Shown here: positions 10,605 through 21,854 of the stretch, piece by piece | How the letters are laid out: the number at the start of each line of letters is the position of its first letter | Position numbering within the stretch: position 1 is the first letter of the stretch | Origin: Craterostigma plantagineum | Lineage: Eukaryota > Streptophyta > Magnoliopsida > Lamiales > Linderniaceae | DNA length: 64,000 nt | Direction: 5' to 3' | Assembly: GCA_027422505.1 (NCBI GenBank) | Contig: JAPQWV010000017.1 | Location: 15,625,501 to 15,689,500 of the forward strand | Program-made: the position numbers and the translations under genes | Notes under the pieces: generated by a model | What the model saw: the letters and a program-made list of their open reading frames with translations, nothing else | The model's database searches: none | Told to the model about the DNA's origin: nothing

Positions 10605-11180
10605 ATGTAGAATACCATTTGTAATTGTGCTTTGATCTTATTAGCTGTATTCGTAGATTGGGGCTTTTATTGTAATTGTCCTTAGTTTAGGACTTAGCTT
10701 GTTATTTATACCAAGTATGTTTGGTATAAATACTTGTACAAACATTGAGCTTAATAGAGATTTTTAGTCAATTGATCCGAAAGGCTTGCAAATCCCATTC
10801 TAGACAGAGAAAATCAGAAAACATTCTCTCACTACCCGAATTCTCTCTCGAAGCTCTCAACGAAGGTTTTTGATCGAAATTTTATTCTCTATAATTCTAA
10901 TCGATTTTCTTAGATCCAAATTTATCAATTAATTGATCCTAGACTTGAATCCTAAGGAAATCGATTATAATTATAAAGAATCGAATTTCGATCAAAAACC
11001 TTCATTGAGAGCTTCGAGAGAGAATTCGTGTAGTGAGAGAATGTTTTCTGATTTTTTCTCTCTAGAATGGGATTTGCAAGAGAGAATTCGTGTAGTGAGA
11101 GAATGTTTTATGATTTTCTCTCTCTAGAATGGGATTTGCAAGCCTTTCGGATCAATTGACTAAAAATCTATATTAAGCTG
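10605..11180. repeat. LTR-like sequence forming a large imperfect inverted repeat
   Basis: From TGTAGAATACC at 10605 the plus strand looks like a Copia-type LTR: a TATA-like TATAAATAC near 10723 and an AGCTTAATAGAG segment near 10749. From there the sequence is inverted on itself: 10749 to about 10925 is matched in reverse complement by about 10938-11180, centred on ATCAATTAATTGAT. The right arm has an internal tandem duplication of about 62 bp (around 11020-11140). A true LTR edge on the right was not found. Confidence 0.6.
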
Positions 11181-12052
11181 ATGTGCACGTGATTGTTGGG
11201 AAGCCCATTCGATCTCAGGTCCTTTGTTGAGCGGAGCGGTCATGTTAACCTTCTTTATATTGCTCTCCAGAGCCATCTGAAGGTCGTGTGCGGCGAAGTA
11301 CTTGACTTGGTGCACCATGAACTGGTAGAGTCCATCGAGTCCTTCTTTCTTAATGAAGCATTGAGGACCCTTGTACTTCTCTACGTATAGCTGGTAGAGA
11401 TGGTACACCTCCTTGACAGGGAGGTACGGTAGGTCGCTCTCGCTTAGTTCATCTCGAGTTCTGTCTACTCGCTCGATGGCGTAATATGGTGTTGAAAGAC
11501 CTCCTTTAGTACAGAAGACGCTTAGTAGCTGACATATGGGGGATAGACTCTTGTAATGGCTCTCTGCTTGTCCTTTAGACATCCCCAGCCTCACATCTGG
11601 TCCAAGATGGGTTAGCATCCAGAGATAGGTCATTCTCTTTTGCTGATCCGAGTGAGAGATTCCTCTGAGCTCGAACTCGTTCAACTTCTTGACTTTGTCC
11701 AGTGGCCTCCATATATGTTCTCGAACTTCTTCAAGGAAAGGGAATTTCGATTCTGATATTTTCTCACGGCATGTCAATTCGAATGATCCCTGGCATTTGT
11801 CTTGTAGGGGAATCCGCTAGTTGAGAAATCAGCTCTGGAAGCCCTTGGGGAATCTGTTCATGGTCTTCTCCTTCCTGAAGTTCTTCGTCTTCTAACAGAA
11901 CTAAGTCGACCGAAGCTTGTTGCAAGAAGTGTCGAACGTCCTTGACTCGTTGTCTTTGATGCTCGTCGGGCATAGAATTGGTCATCCATTGTCCTTCGAA
12001 TACATATTGTCGAGGAACTCGTGTGGGTTGACACCATGTCCAGATGGTCCTG
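11160..12052 (-). pseudogene. Fragment of a Copia post-pol ORF (relative of element E ORF3)
   Basis: Two overlapping minus-strand frames (11764-11985 and 11160-11777, separated by one frameshift) resemble the C-terminal domain of the third ORF of element E. Shared wording includes the opening acidic region, HIWR / RIWR, LYQLYVEKY versus LYSMLESMK, and above all VKYFAAHDLQMALESNIKKVN versus VRFFATHDLQMAVEHNLKKVN. Similarity extends upstream to about 12010. The fragment is cut on the left by the inverted repeat, which supplies its last codons, and on the right by the truncated LTR of element A. It therefore comes from another large Copia element otherwise absent here. The protein's function is unknown. 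Confidence 0.65.
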
Positions 12053-13961
12053 ATTAGGGTTTGTTAGTCTAGTTATAATTTCACGAAATTGGCTTAATTT
12101 GAAAACCCTAGTTTTAACTTATAAATTTCGGAACCCCAAAATTCTAAACTTTGATTTAAAAAAGTATCATTTTGGAATTTACAAGAACTTTGAATTATAG
12201 GGTAATTTAAATCTCGACATAGTATATACTAAATAAATCTCGAAATTTAATCTCGACATTGCATTATTAGTGGATCTCGACATGGATAATTCTCGAGCTT
12301 GAGTTAGCATAGATCTCGATATTCATATATAAGAGTTTGATATTTAATCAGTATATAAAGATCTAGAGCTTTGTACTAAACAATATGTATAATTTCGATA
12401 TAAGATTTCGATATGTTTCCAAAATTAATCTCGACATCAACTCGTGATCTCATACACATTTCGTGGCATGTTCCGACATTACACACAACAATATTAGTTA
12501 CATTGGATCTCGAGTTTAACTTGAAATGAAATTCTATTCAACATAAATCTCGAGTTGATCTCGAGATCTTACAAAATTTTGAGGTTAATATTAATGTTAG
12601 ATTTCGACATGAGTCTTGGGTCTTATTTCGAGATATTTATAATCTGAAAAGTCCTATCACTATCTAAGTTTCGATCAAACCCCTATTTCTTCAAGAACAG
12701 TATGAACATTGTTAAACCCTAAATATTGTAAACTGTCGAAATATTATTTTTAGTTGACCTTAAATCCTAAGAACATAATCTTTAACTTTGAAAGTCACTA
12801 AACCTTCGACGAACATCACATTTTTCTCGAAAACATTTCTTGAATTTATCATACTAGCTTCAACTTAATTTAACCCTAAATTCGAAACTTGTATCTAGTC
12901 TGGGAAACTACTAATTTCGTGCTTACCAACTATTAAAGCATACTGTTTTAATTAAATGGACAAACACTACGGTAAAGAAGTTATACCTATTTCCAGCTTA
13001 ACGGTGTGCTCGAGATGTTCCTTGAATTCTTCCTCTTTTCCTTTTGCTTAGATCTTCGAGAACTTAGTTAAACGAGGGGTTCTTTCGTTCTCCTTTATCT
13101 TTTGATTCATGTTCAACTAAATAATTGACGTCAACTTATTGTAATTTTTATCCTAACTTATGTATTATAATAATATTAGCTAAAGTTTCCTTTTGTGCTA
13201 AGGTATAGAGATAACTAGGCTCCCCAAGTGATAATTCTATTAATATAATAATTCCTTAAAAGCTTAATATTTCGAGCCCTATATTTATACAATCCTACAT
13301 TTAAATTTTTCTAAAGTTTCTCTCAAGACTCAACATTTACCTTCCAAGTCATAGATCATATAGAATATGATAACATATAGCATATAGTCATTTAAGCACA
13401 TATGGAAATTAAAAATTACGTAGGCATATATATACGACCGCAATACTTATATCATGTAATATGTTATTCACATAACACACAAGTCACGTAAAGCATTAAA
13501 AATATTAATACTTTTGTTCCCCAATTTATCCTTACTAACCATTATTTAATACTTGGTTTCTATCAATCGATACTACTTACTTAGGGTTTATCGAAGTCTT
13601 CTCATTACTATACACCAATTTAAATTAAGTTCATATCATGATCGAAGCTAGTCATTGTTATTTTTCATATTCATTGAGTCTTTTCTAACACCTGAATTAT
13701 GCATGAACCTCCTCTAAATTTCATAAATCCTTTTTTCATCATACAAATCACTAGTTACGTAACACACATAGAAGTCTAAAATATATGTCAAGTAAAGCAT
13801 CCAAAATATTAGCATGTATTTCACAAAATAATTACGTATTAAAATCAATTCTCCCATAGTCTTAATATTTTTATCTAATTAATCCAACAAGGTTTCTAAT
13901 TGAATATCCTCCACCACAAATTTATTGTAAATCCCGTAAATAAATTTTTACGGGTATTACA
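12053..13961 (-). repeat. 3' LTR of element A, truncated
   Basis: Aligns with 17652-19597 and ends CGGGTATTACA at 13961. About 1.4 kb of the plus-left part (the sense 3' part) is missing. It has base changes and lacks a small insertion present in the other copy near 18190, so the element is not very recent. Confidence 0.88.
12170..12660 (-). repeat. Array of AATCTCGACAT / ATCTCGAG words (LTR A, left)
   Basis: About twenty words such as AATCTCGACAT, ATCTCGAG and TTTCGATAT are interspersed with AT-rich spacers. It ends before the conserved block TTTCGATCAAACCC...TTCAAGAACAGTATGAAC. Homologous to 17770-18300. Confidence 0.7.
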
Positions 13962-13977
13962 TCCCCCCCCTTAAAAG
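13962..13977 (-). promoter_or_regulatory. Polypurine tract of element A
   Basis: Minus strand reads TTTTAAGGGGGGGGA directly inside the 3' LTR. Confidence 0.8.
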
Positions 13978-13984
13978 AATTTCG

Positions 13985-14030
13985 CCCCCGAAATTCCGTT
14001 GGTTGGAACAATTCAGGGTAACGATTGGTA
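13985..14030 (-). pseudogene. Element A: last codons of the chromovirus polyprotein
   Basis: Minus-strand translation ends RYPELFQPTEF, the C-terminal signature also seen in B (RYPELFLPT) and C (RYPELFQLV). Upstream coding sequence is absent, so pol was deleted except for this tail. Confidence 0.65.
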
Positions 14031-14455
14031 GGGAGTTGAACAGGCTTGGTTGGGTGACAGAAATTCACCTTAGGAAGTTATCAAGGAATCTCGAAAATTT
14101 TCGAGGATCTAAAGGAATAGGATCCTAATGAAGTCGATATGAAGATCATTCAAGTTAGTTGAACCTGCGTTGTCTTGAAGAGCTATCGAGAATAACTAAA
14201 ATTGTAACTTAGGTAGAGGTCAAAAATTGTTAACGTCCATCACACTTCCGCTGCGCCACTCTAATAGTTGAACGAACATGTTTTCTCAGGATGATCAAAA
14301 GATTGGGGTATAGGATTATACCCCGAATATTATTGGGTCTTAGGTTTCAGGAATTCAGGTACGGTTTCCTATTTCGAACGCCTATCTACTACGATCATGA
14401 TTCAGGTCGACCCTTGAACTGGTATCAACCAAATCGGCTAAAAGAATTCCCGAGT
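14031..14455. other. Unassigned internal sequence of element A
   Basis: No coding similarity is seen in any frame. It sits where pol should be and ends at the Cassandra-like insertion; the sequence continues at 14926-14975. It may be a filler typical of non-autonomous LTR elements. Confidence 0.4.
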
Positions 14456-14920
14456 TGTGATGCCCGGGGCCGAAGAGGGCGGGGAGTGATCGCCGGTGCC
14501 AGGGTGCACGGACAATGAGCGGCTCCTGGCAGGCTTCTAGGCGAATGGGTACATGAACGAACCGATCCAACACCAGAAAGAGAGGGGATCCTGAGACTGA
14601 CAATGTATGGGCGTGTCAGGCTAAGAATCGTATAAAAGACTTGATAGTACTACTCATATCACCAAGGTCGACCTACCTTTTCGGGAGTCCATCTATAGAA
14701 ACTCCGAAGTTAAGCGTGCTTGACTTGGGGCAATCTAGGGATGGGTGACCCCCTGGGAAGTTTCTCAGGGTGCGTGTGAGCGAGTGCACGAAGCACGCTA
14801 AAAGGTTAAATGGTGGTACAGCGGGGCCAGACTATCAGTCGGAGTGTGGTGAGCCCAACCCCATTAGTCTCGGTAGGGACCGAAGCTATAGTGACACCCG
14901 GTATGGGACGGGTTGTTACC
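14456..14920 (+). mobile_element. Cassandra-like TRIM solo LTR carrying 5S rRNA sequence
   Basis: 465 bases run from TGTGATGCCC to GGGTTGTTACC and are flanked by a perfect 5-bp TSD CGAGT (14451-14455 and 14921-14925). The last base is C where LTRs end in A, one substitution. The middle contains 5S rRNA-derived sequence with the internal Pol III control boxes. LTRs carrying 5S RNA are the hallmark of Cassandra TRIMs. With one LTR and a single TSD pair, this is a solo LTR inserted into element A in the plus direction. Confidence 0.8.
14647..14776 (+). ncRNA. 5S rRNA-derived segment (Pol III control region) in Cassandra-like LTR
   Basis: AACTCCGAAGTTAAGCGTGC is very close to the plant 5S A-box region; the A box lies at about 14708-14722 and the C box GGATGGGTGACC at 14739-14750, followed by CCTGGGAAGT. 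The first 45 bases and the end are diverged, so this is not a functional ribosomal gene. The intact internal promoter could still direct Pol III. Confidence 0.78.
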
Positions 14921-14975
14921 CGAGTCTTACCACATAAGTGGTTCACTAACATGCAAGTTGAGGCTTAGTCGATTA

Positions 14976-16089
14976 GAAGGGTACCTTCCGTCTCGGATGG
15001 ATTGTTTTCGGCTTCTTCCGCCGTAAGCATGTATACCCGAGCGGGTACCTTCTGTGGTCTAGGCTGATTTGCTGCCTGGCTTCCCGATGCATTTTCCGGG
15101 CATGCTACAGAGTAGTGGCCTGTCTTGCAACATCTAAAGCAGGTGGCGTTTTGGGAGAAACAGACGCCTAGATGACGTCATGCACATTTTGGACATGGAG
15201 GTACGTTTGGTTGGGGTCTCCCCTGATTCGTGTTAGTTTGTTAAGGCGGCTCAGGACGGTTTTGGAAATTGGGCTTCACATTCTTAGGAACAAATGGTCT
15301 CTTCGGGTTATTTCCGCTCCCTTTGGGTCCTTGTTCGAACTTCCTTTTAATCTCCTGAGCTCGTACAATTCGGCTTTCAGCTTGTTCAGCCATCAAGGCT
15401 CGTTCCGCCATTTGGGAATAAGTAACCCCTTGGAATCCAGCCATGCCAACGTCGCGATAGAGTTCTGGCTTCAAGCCTTCCATAAATCGCTCAATTTTCA
15501 GCGAGTCGGTGCTCACCATGTGGGTTGCGAATCGAGATAACTGTTCGAATTTCCTAATATACTCTGCCACCGTCATTGCTCCTTGGCGGAGATTGAAGAT
15601 CGTTCATCCTCTGGGCACGGACAGGAGCAGTGAAATACTTATTTCGGAAAAGTTCTTTGAAATGTTCCCAGGTCATTGTCAAGGGATCTTCAAGAGTCAA
15701 GATTGTGTCCCACCAATGACCTGCGCTTCCCTTAATAGGTAGCTAGCGCACAAGACCTATTCTATTTCAGGGGTACGGCTATGTTGGAACATTGTTTCTA
15801 GGGTTCGAAGCCAATCTTCAGCCGAAGTTGGGTCAAGAGCATCTTCGAAGGTTGGGGGGTTAAGTTTGCGAAATCTTTCCCCGACCATTTCGATTCTGTC
15901 AGCCTGAGGGGGTCCGTTGCTTGATTGCCCGCCAGCATTTTGTTGCTGGATCAGTTGCTGAATTTGGGCAGATTGTTGGCGGACTAGTTCCGCGAGGTGA
16001 AGGATAGTCGCATCCCGACTATCAGTAGAGGCTGCTGGTTCTTTACCTTTATCTGCACCCGCACTATTTTCATTTCTTGTTCTACCCAT
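14976..16089 (-). pseudogene. Element A gag (capsid and zinc knuckle region)
   Basis: Starts at MGRTRNENSAG (16089) with a Gln-rich coiled segment (LVRQQSAQIQQLIQQQ), then RFRKLNPPTFEDALDP and DWLRTLETMF, the start of the retrotransposon gag domain. After a frame break near 15755 it continues through WEHFKELFRNKYF, RAQRMN and TVAEYIRKFEQLSRFATHM to a degraded CCHC knuckle near 15130, and ends near EEAENNPS at about 14985. It is the same family as element B gag. Stops and frameshifts prevent a full protein. The spacer before protease is the last coding sequence kept. Confidence 0.85.
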
Positions 16090-16228
16090 TGTTCTTCTAT
16101 CCTAACGTTCCTAAGACCATTAAATCATGTAATACCAGAAATTCATAAAAACATAAAACTTATAAGCAAGGCCGCTTCCGTGCTTTTGAGTGTGTGTACA
16201 TGGACAGTCTGCAGAACCTATATCCTAA

Positions 16229-16240
16229 GCTCTGATACCA
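16229..16240 (-). promoter_or_regulatory. Primer binding site, initiator tRNA-Met (element A)
   Basis: Minus strand TGGTATCAGAGC, two bases from the LTR edge at 16243. Confidence 0.95.
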
Positions 16241-16521
16241 CCTGTGGCGCCCCGCCTTTCACCACTACTTTCTTAACTAGTTTACGCGACTAATATCCTA
16301 ATAATTAAACAGATCGTATGAAATTTCGGATAAAATTTTTCCTTTTATAAAAAGGAATCATAACGGTCCCTACAAAATTATCATGGGTCCTATTTACGTA
16401 GGAAAGCGCGCATGCGGGTCCAAATAAATCGATCTAATGGGTCTCCACGAGGTCGCATCCATGCACACACTTCCATCTCAAAAGCCCTCGGAAGCTTCAA
16501 AAGTGGCCTCGCCGTGAAAAT

Positions 16522-16538
16522 GATCACGTACCGTGATC
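16522..16538 (-). other. Conserved LTR hairpin (A)
   Basis: GATCACGTACCGTGATC, a 7-bp-stem palindrome, lies eight bases upstream of CTACAACAC. The same arrangement is found in B and F. Confidence 0.55.
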
Positions 16539-17070
16539 GCGGGGTCCTACAACACAAAAAAACGTAGAATGAGCTTATAAAGCTCAGTAAGTGAAAACCA
16601 TGCATGCAATGCACGTGACCTAAATAGCGAAGGCATTCGCGCCAATGCTATAGACTTCTCTCATCCTTCTCGTTCTTTTGATTTCATGTTTGGGCCCCTT
16701 CGGCTTTCAATCTTACTATGCACCATATAGAGCTCAAACCCCTAAGGGTATAATTAAGTGGCAGTATACACACTGGGAGGCTAAACTAGAGTACTCCATT
16801 TGTGCTTATCCCTATGGTGCCTTTCAATCCCAATATGGTCCACACTGAGAGGCTACTAGTGCCTTTCAATCCCAATCCATTCCCATTGAGAGGCTAAACC
16901 GGGCACACAAATTTTGTTTAACCCTAAGGCGCCTTTCCATCCCAATGCAGTCTGACACACGGGCGCTTCTCGCTGGTAGCTTACTAAGAGGTCGCCAACA
17001 CGGTTCCCTCAGTGCCGCTCATACCCTCGAGTCGCATCCTCCAGGTTGCATCTCCCGCTACGGGGTATTT

Positions 17071-17297
17071 ACCTGCCTCTCGTGGATCAGGCAGTCGGCC
17101 TCGTGAATCGCCGTAATATATTTATATACCTGCCTCTCGTAAATCAGGCAGTCGGCCTCGTGAATCGCCGTAATATATTTATATACCTGCCTCTCGTGAA
17201 TCAGGCAGTCGGCCTCGTGAATCGCCGTAATATATTTATATACCCGCCTCTCGTGAATCAGGCAGTCGGCCTCGTGACTCGCCAATATTTAGGTAGC
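17071..17297. repeat. 57-bp tandem repeat, four copies
   Basis: Units begin at 17071, 17128, 17185 and 17242 (the last partial), each ACCTGCCTCTCGT...GCCGTAATATATTTATAT. Because 57 is a multiple of three, repeated open frames appear on both strands; these are not genes. The truncated left LTR lacks this region, so copy number cannot be compared. Confidence 0.92.
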
Positions 17298-17769
17298 ATA
17301 GAAGAGCCGTGACTCATCCTTGAGTCGACACAAATGCCCATATCGACAAATATACATATCGCTTTTAAGCGACCTTATACTCATGCACGCCATCTCCCTG
17401 ACTTCATACTAGTCGTGCGTGCATATTCTCATGCCATGAATATGCGAATCATGTCATCGTATAACGTAATTAAAATAATATACGCAATAGACCCGTCACA
17501 TAAAATCATAAAAGCATATAACACCTAATTTCATGCACATAAAAATTATGTGTTGTAGTTGCGATTTCCACTTACCTGGTATCCTTAGCTATTAAATTTA
17601 TCGTTCGGTATGTCGCTAACCTCCGAACCCTAAGTATACAAACATATAAAATTAGGATTTGTTAGTCTAGTTATAATGTCACGAAATTGACTTAATTTGA
17701 AAACCCTAGTTTTAACTTATAAATTTCGGACCCTATAATTCTAAACTTCGATTTAAATTAAAAGTATCA

Positions 17770-18300
17770 TTTTGGAATTTACAAGAATTTTGAATTATAG
17801 GGTAATTTAAATCTCGACATAGTATATACTAAATAAATCTCGAAATTTAATCTCCACATTGCATTATTAGTGGATCTCGACATGGATAATTCTCGAGCTT
17901 GAGTTAGCATAGATCTCGATATTCATATATAAGAGTTTGATATTTAATCAGTATATAAAGATCTCGAGCTTTGAACTAAACAATATGTATAATTTCGATA
18001 TAAGATTTCGATATGTTTCCAAAATAAATCTCGACATCAACGCGTGATCTCATACACATTTCGAGGCATCTTCCGACATTACACACAACAATATTAGTTA
18101 CATTGGATCTCGAGTTTAACTTGTAAAATGAAATTCTATTCAACATAAATCTCGAGTTGATCTCGAGATCTTACAAAATTTCGAGGTTAATATTTTTTTT
18201 TGAAAAGGTCGAGGTTAATATTAATGTTAGATTTCGACATGAGTCTTGGGTATTATTTCGAGATTTATAATCTGGAAAGTCCTTTCACTATATAAGTTTC
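17770..18300 (-). repeat. Array of AATCTCGACAT words (LTR A, right)
   Basis: Same words and order as 12170-12660. Some words differ between copies by single changes at the CG (for example CTAGAG versus CTCGAG near 12372 and 17962). Confidence 0.7.
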
Positions 18301-19597
18301 GATCAAACCCCTATTTCTTCAAGAACAGTATAAAAACTGTTAAACCCTAAATATTATAATGTCGAAATATTATTTTTAGTTGACCTTAAATCATAAGAAC
18401 ATAATCTTTAACTTTGAAAGTCACTAAACCTTCGACGAACATCACATTTTCTCGAAAACATTTCTTGAATTTATCATACTAGCTTCAACTTAATTTAACC
18501 CTAAAATCGAAACTTGAATCTAGTCTGGGAAACTACTAATTTCGTGCTTACCAACTATTAAAGCATACTGTTTTAATTAAATGGACAAACACTATGGTAA
18601 AGAAGTTATACCTATTTCCAGCTTAACGATGTGCTCGAGCTGTTCCTTGAATTCTTTCTCTTTTCCTTTTTCTTAGATCTTCGAGAACTTAGTTAAACGA
18701 GGGGTTCTTTCGTTCTCCTTTATCTTTTGATTCATGTTCAACTAAATAATTGACGTCAACTTATTCTAATGTTTATCCGAACTTATGTATTATAATAATA
18801 TTAGCTAAAGTTTCCTTTTGCGCTAGGGTATAGAGATAACTAGGCTCCCCAAGTGATAATTCTATTAATATTATAATCATTCCTTAAAAGCTTAATATTT
18901 CGAGTCCTATATTTATACAAGCCTACATTTAAATTTTTCTAAAGTTTCTCTCAAGACCTAACATTTACCTTACAAGTCATAGATCATATAGAATATGATA
19001 ACATATAGCATATAGTCATTTAAGCACATATGGAAATTATAAATTACGTAGGCATATATATACGACCGCAATACTTATATCATGAAATTACGTTATTCAC
19101 ATAACACACAAGTCACGTAAAGCATTAAAAATATTAATACTTTTCTTCCCCAGTTTATCCTTACTAACACTTGCTCCATTATATAATACTTGGTTTCTAT
19201 CAATCGATACTACTTACTTAGGGTTTATCGAAGTCTTCTCATTACTATAAACAAATTAAAAAATGTTCATATCATTGATCGAAGCTAGTCATTGTTATTT
19301 TTCATATTCATTGAGTCTTTTCTAACACCTTAATTATGCATGAACCTCCTCTAAATTTCATAAGTCCTATTTTCATCATACAAATCACTAGTTATGTAAC
19401 ACACATAGAAGTCTAAAATATATGTCTAGTAAAGCATCCAATATTAGCATCTATTTCACAACATAATTACGTATTAAAATCAATTCTCCCATAGTCTTAA
19501 TATTTTTATCTAATTAATCCAACAAGGTTTCTAATTGAATATCCTCCACCACAAATTTTATTGTCAATCCCGTAAATAAATTTTTACGGGTATTACA

Positions 19598-20039
19598 CAG
19601 ATCTCCTGAGCAAGAAGAATGTTGTCCGCGATGCGTCGTCCCGGTATGAAAGCAGTTTGGGTTGAATGGACAAGAGCCCCCAAACAGCCACGCAAACGCT
19701 TAGCGAACCTTTGAATTTACCGGCCTCATCAAACAAGTCGGCAAAGTTGCGTACCAATTTGAATTACCGGCCTCATTATCGCAAGTTCACGACGTATTCC
19801 ACGTATCGACGTTACGAAAATACGTCACAGACCCGAGCCATGTGATTTAGAACGAAATACTCTATCAACAACTCAAGCCTGACTTGGGTTACGAAGAAAG
19901 GCCAGTAAAGATTTTGATGTATCAGATGAAATAACTTCGGAGTAAGATTATTCCGTTTGGCGGAATCAATCAGTTGAGGAAGCCACTTGGGAACGTGAGG
20001 ACGATATGAGGGTTCGTTATCCCGAGTTATTCCAGTTGG
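19598..20039 (+). pseudogene. Stray chromovirus integrase C-terminus and chromodomain (C)
   Basis: The plus strand encodes the tail of a Ty3 chromovirus polyprotein: SLSQVHDVFHVSTLRKYVTDPSHVI, KPDLGYEERPVKIL, then EEATWERED...RYPELFQLV and a stop. Two in-frame stops (after DPSHVI and after MYQMK) and a partial internal duplication near 19715-19780 mark it as dead. It is in the opposite orientation to elements A and B. It begins exactly at the A LTR edge and ends exactly at the D2 LTR edge, so it is an older host sequence for both. Confidence 0.8.
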
Positions 20040-21189
20040 TGTAGCGACCCTCGTTTTCTAATTAAGATTCGTGGCGGATTTCCGCAACGTAAGCCGCGGA
20101 AGGCCCGTCTAGTTAAAACTTTTTCCTAAAATAATACATTACCATAAAAATCTGTCTACATCGTCTTCACTATACATGGCCCAAAGCCCAAAATATCAAA
20201 AGAACAAAGGCCCTAAAGTCGCTCCACAGGTCTTCATCCATGTACCGCCCTGCCCTCAAAAGTCCGTGGAGCACCGCCACCAGCCGCCTCAGTCTTGACG
20301 CGTATCAGCGTCAGAGTCAGTACCTACTACACACTGAGCGATTTGCCTAGTAGGTGAATAAACATGCATGTATGCAAGTGGGCACCCACCCCAATTCCCA
20401 ATATCTCACATATCAATGTACACTCTTTTTTTTCCACATTCCTATTTCACACAACACAGGTCCCAAGGTTAGGCTCGACACCTTCGCGGATAATAGACTA
20501 CTGCGAGGCCACCCCCAATTCTCGCAACAGTCTACCTTGGTAGTGCACTGGACGATCACGCCAATGGCCTCTTACCGGGTCACTTCGTACCAAAACTAAA
20601 GCATAGAATGATAGTGCACTCGACGATCACGCCAATGGCCCCTTATCAGGTCGCACCAAAAATCTCATCCGGCGGTATGCACCTCGAAACGATCACGTCC
20701 GAGTGGACAGATCGATCACGCCTGTCTCCGCCAGGTGCCCAGTGTGCCCAACCTCGACTTCTCTAAGAGTCACCAATAAAAATCATCGCACTCTACCCCG
20801 TACATCAATATCTCAAATTATTACCGTCTCACTACGGTACAACCATCTCTTGCGCTGACGTGATATGCATGTGCTAAGCATATACATAAAATCTCATAAA
20901 GACATGATTTATATCAAACGTATGTAAAACACATAAAACACATAAATCACGTAAGTCATGTAAGTCACGAAAATCATCGAATCACATGAAAACACATAAC
21001 ACATATGTGTTTACTATTGTAGATGGATAATCCACCTACCTGTCCTCTCGCTACGGTCAATAATCTGGTGTCTCTATAAATCGGTCCTCTGGATATAACA
21101 AATATTATTAGTATCTTTTACCAATCCGCGAACTGTACACTCTAAATAATTATATTAGAAATGATTATAATACTCTAGCTAGAGATGAT

Positions 21190-21850
21190 CTAGATCGCCC
21201 CGACATATGGTCAATTCTAAGTCAATACCCGATTTTGTGTCTAACTTGATTTCAGTCGATAGTTTATTTAATACACGTCTGGTCAAAGCTAGTGTCGCCC
21301 AATTACATGTGTCGCCCAATTTCTTTTCACGGCAAAAGTACTTCACCAAGGTGGATTCGCCCTATTTGAGCATGCCTAAAACTTGCTTCACCCGATGCAT
21401 GCATGGAGACTAGCTTAGCCGAGAGTTTAATCCAACACTCGAGTCGCCCGATTTGATTTGGCTTGTTTTATTTCACTTATCATATAGTGTCCAAATCGCC
21501 CGATTCCTTAAGGATTTCGCCGAGTTTTCGCATCCCTCCATAATCGCCTGATTTAAACTTGTAAAGGCACCTTTCATCGCCCAATTCATCATACATTGGA
21601 AGTAGTTTTGCCGTGTTTGCTTTATCAAATTACCCAATTCTCTGATCACATTCGCCGAGACTTACTCTAAGGTCCAAATCGCCCGATTGTGGTGCTTAGC
21701 TCGGCGATTCTTCAATACGATCGAAACTCTTTATATTTAAATATTTTTTTTTACCTTGATCTCATAGGAATTGGCCGAAAGTTCCTAATGGTCGAGACTT
21801 ATTGTGTTGGTCTAAATCGACCGATACTAAGAACGTCAAATCGCCCGACT
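21190..21850 (-). repeat. Array of AATCGCCCGATT words (D2)
   Basis: About fifteen words of the type TCGCCCGATT, TCGCCCAATT or TTCGCCGAG. In sense orientation the word is AATCGGGCGA, the same word that fills the distal part of LTR F. Confidence 0.7.
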
Positions 21851-21854
21851 CCTA

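Larger units (their letters stand above)
12053..19597 (-). mobile_element. Ty3/gypsy element A: gag-only derivative with 3.35-kb LTRs
   Basis: The right, 5' LTR is complete (16243-19597). The left, 3' LTR is truncated and starts at 12053, corresponding to 17652 of the right copy. Between them lie a primer site (16229-16240), gag (about 14976-16089), a short chromovirus polyprotein tail (NRYPELFQPTEF at about 13988-14025) and a purine tract (13962-13977). Protease onward through most of integrase is missing and replaced by about 500 bases of unrecognised sequence holding a Cassandra-like solo LTR. The shape is that of a non-autonomous relative of element B. The target-site duplication is not recoverable because the left edge is lost. 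Confidence 0.82.
16243..19597 (-). repeat. 5' LTR of element A (complete, about 3.35 kb)
   Basis: Runs from TGTGGCGCCCCGCC (plus) to CGGGTATTACA. On plus it contains, in order: the conserved AGGTCGCATCCATG segment, the hairpin, quasi-repeats, a four-fold 57-bp array, the TCG-word array, the AACAGTAT block and AT-rich U3-like sequence. The length is like that of Tekay/Del-type chromovirus LTRs. Confidence 0.88.

Noticed and set aside
14647..14776. Functional 5S rRNA gene
   Set aside because: Only the internal control boxes are conserved; both ends are diverged and the segment lies inside an LTR with its own TSD.
17046..17312. Repeated open frames on both strands resembling a repeat protein or a CRISPR-like array
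   Set aside because: They result from a 57-bp tandem repeat (a multiple of three) inside an LTR of a plant retrotransposon; spacers are not unique, and CRISPR does not occur in plant nuclear DNA.
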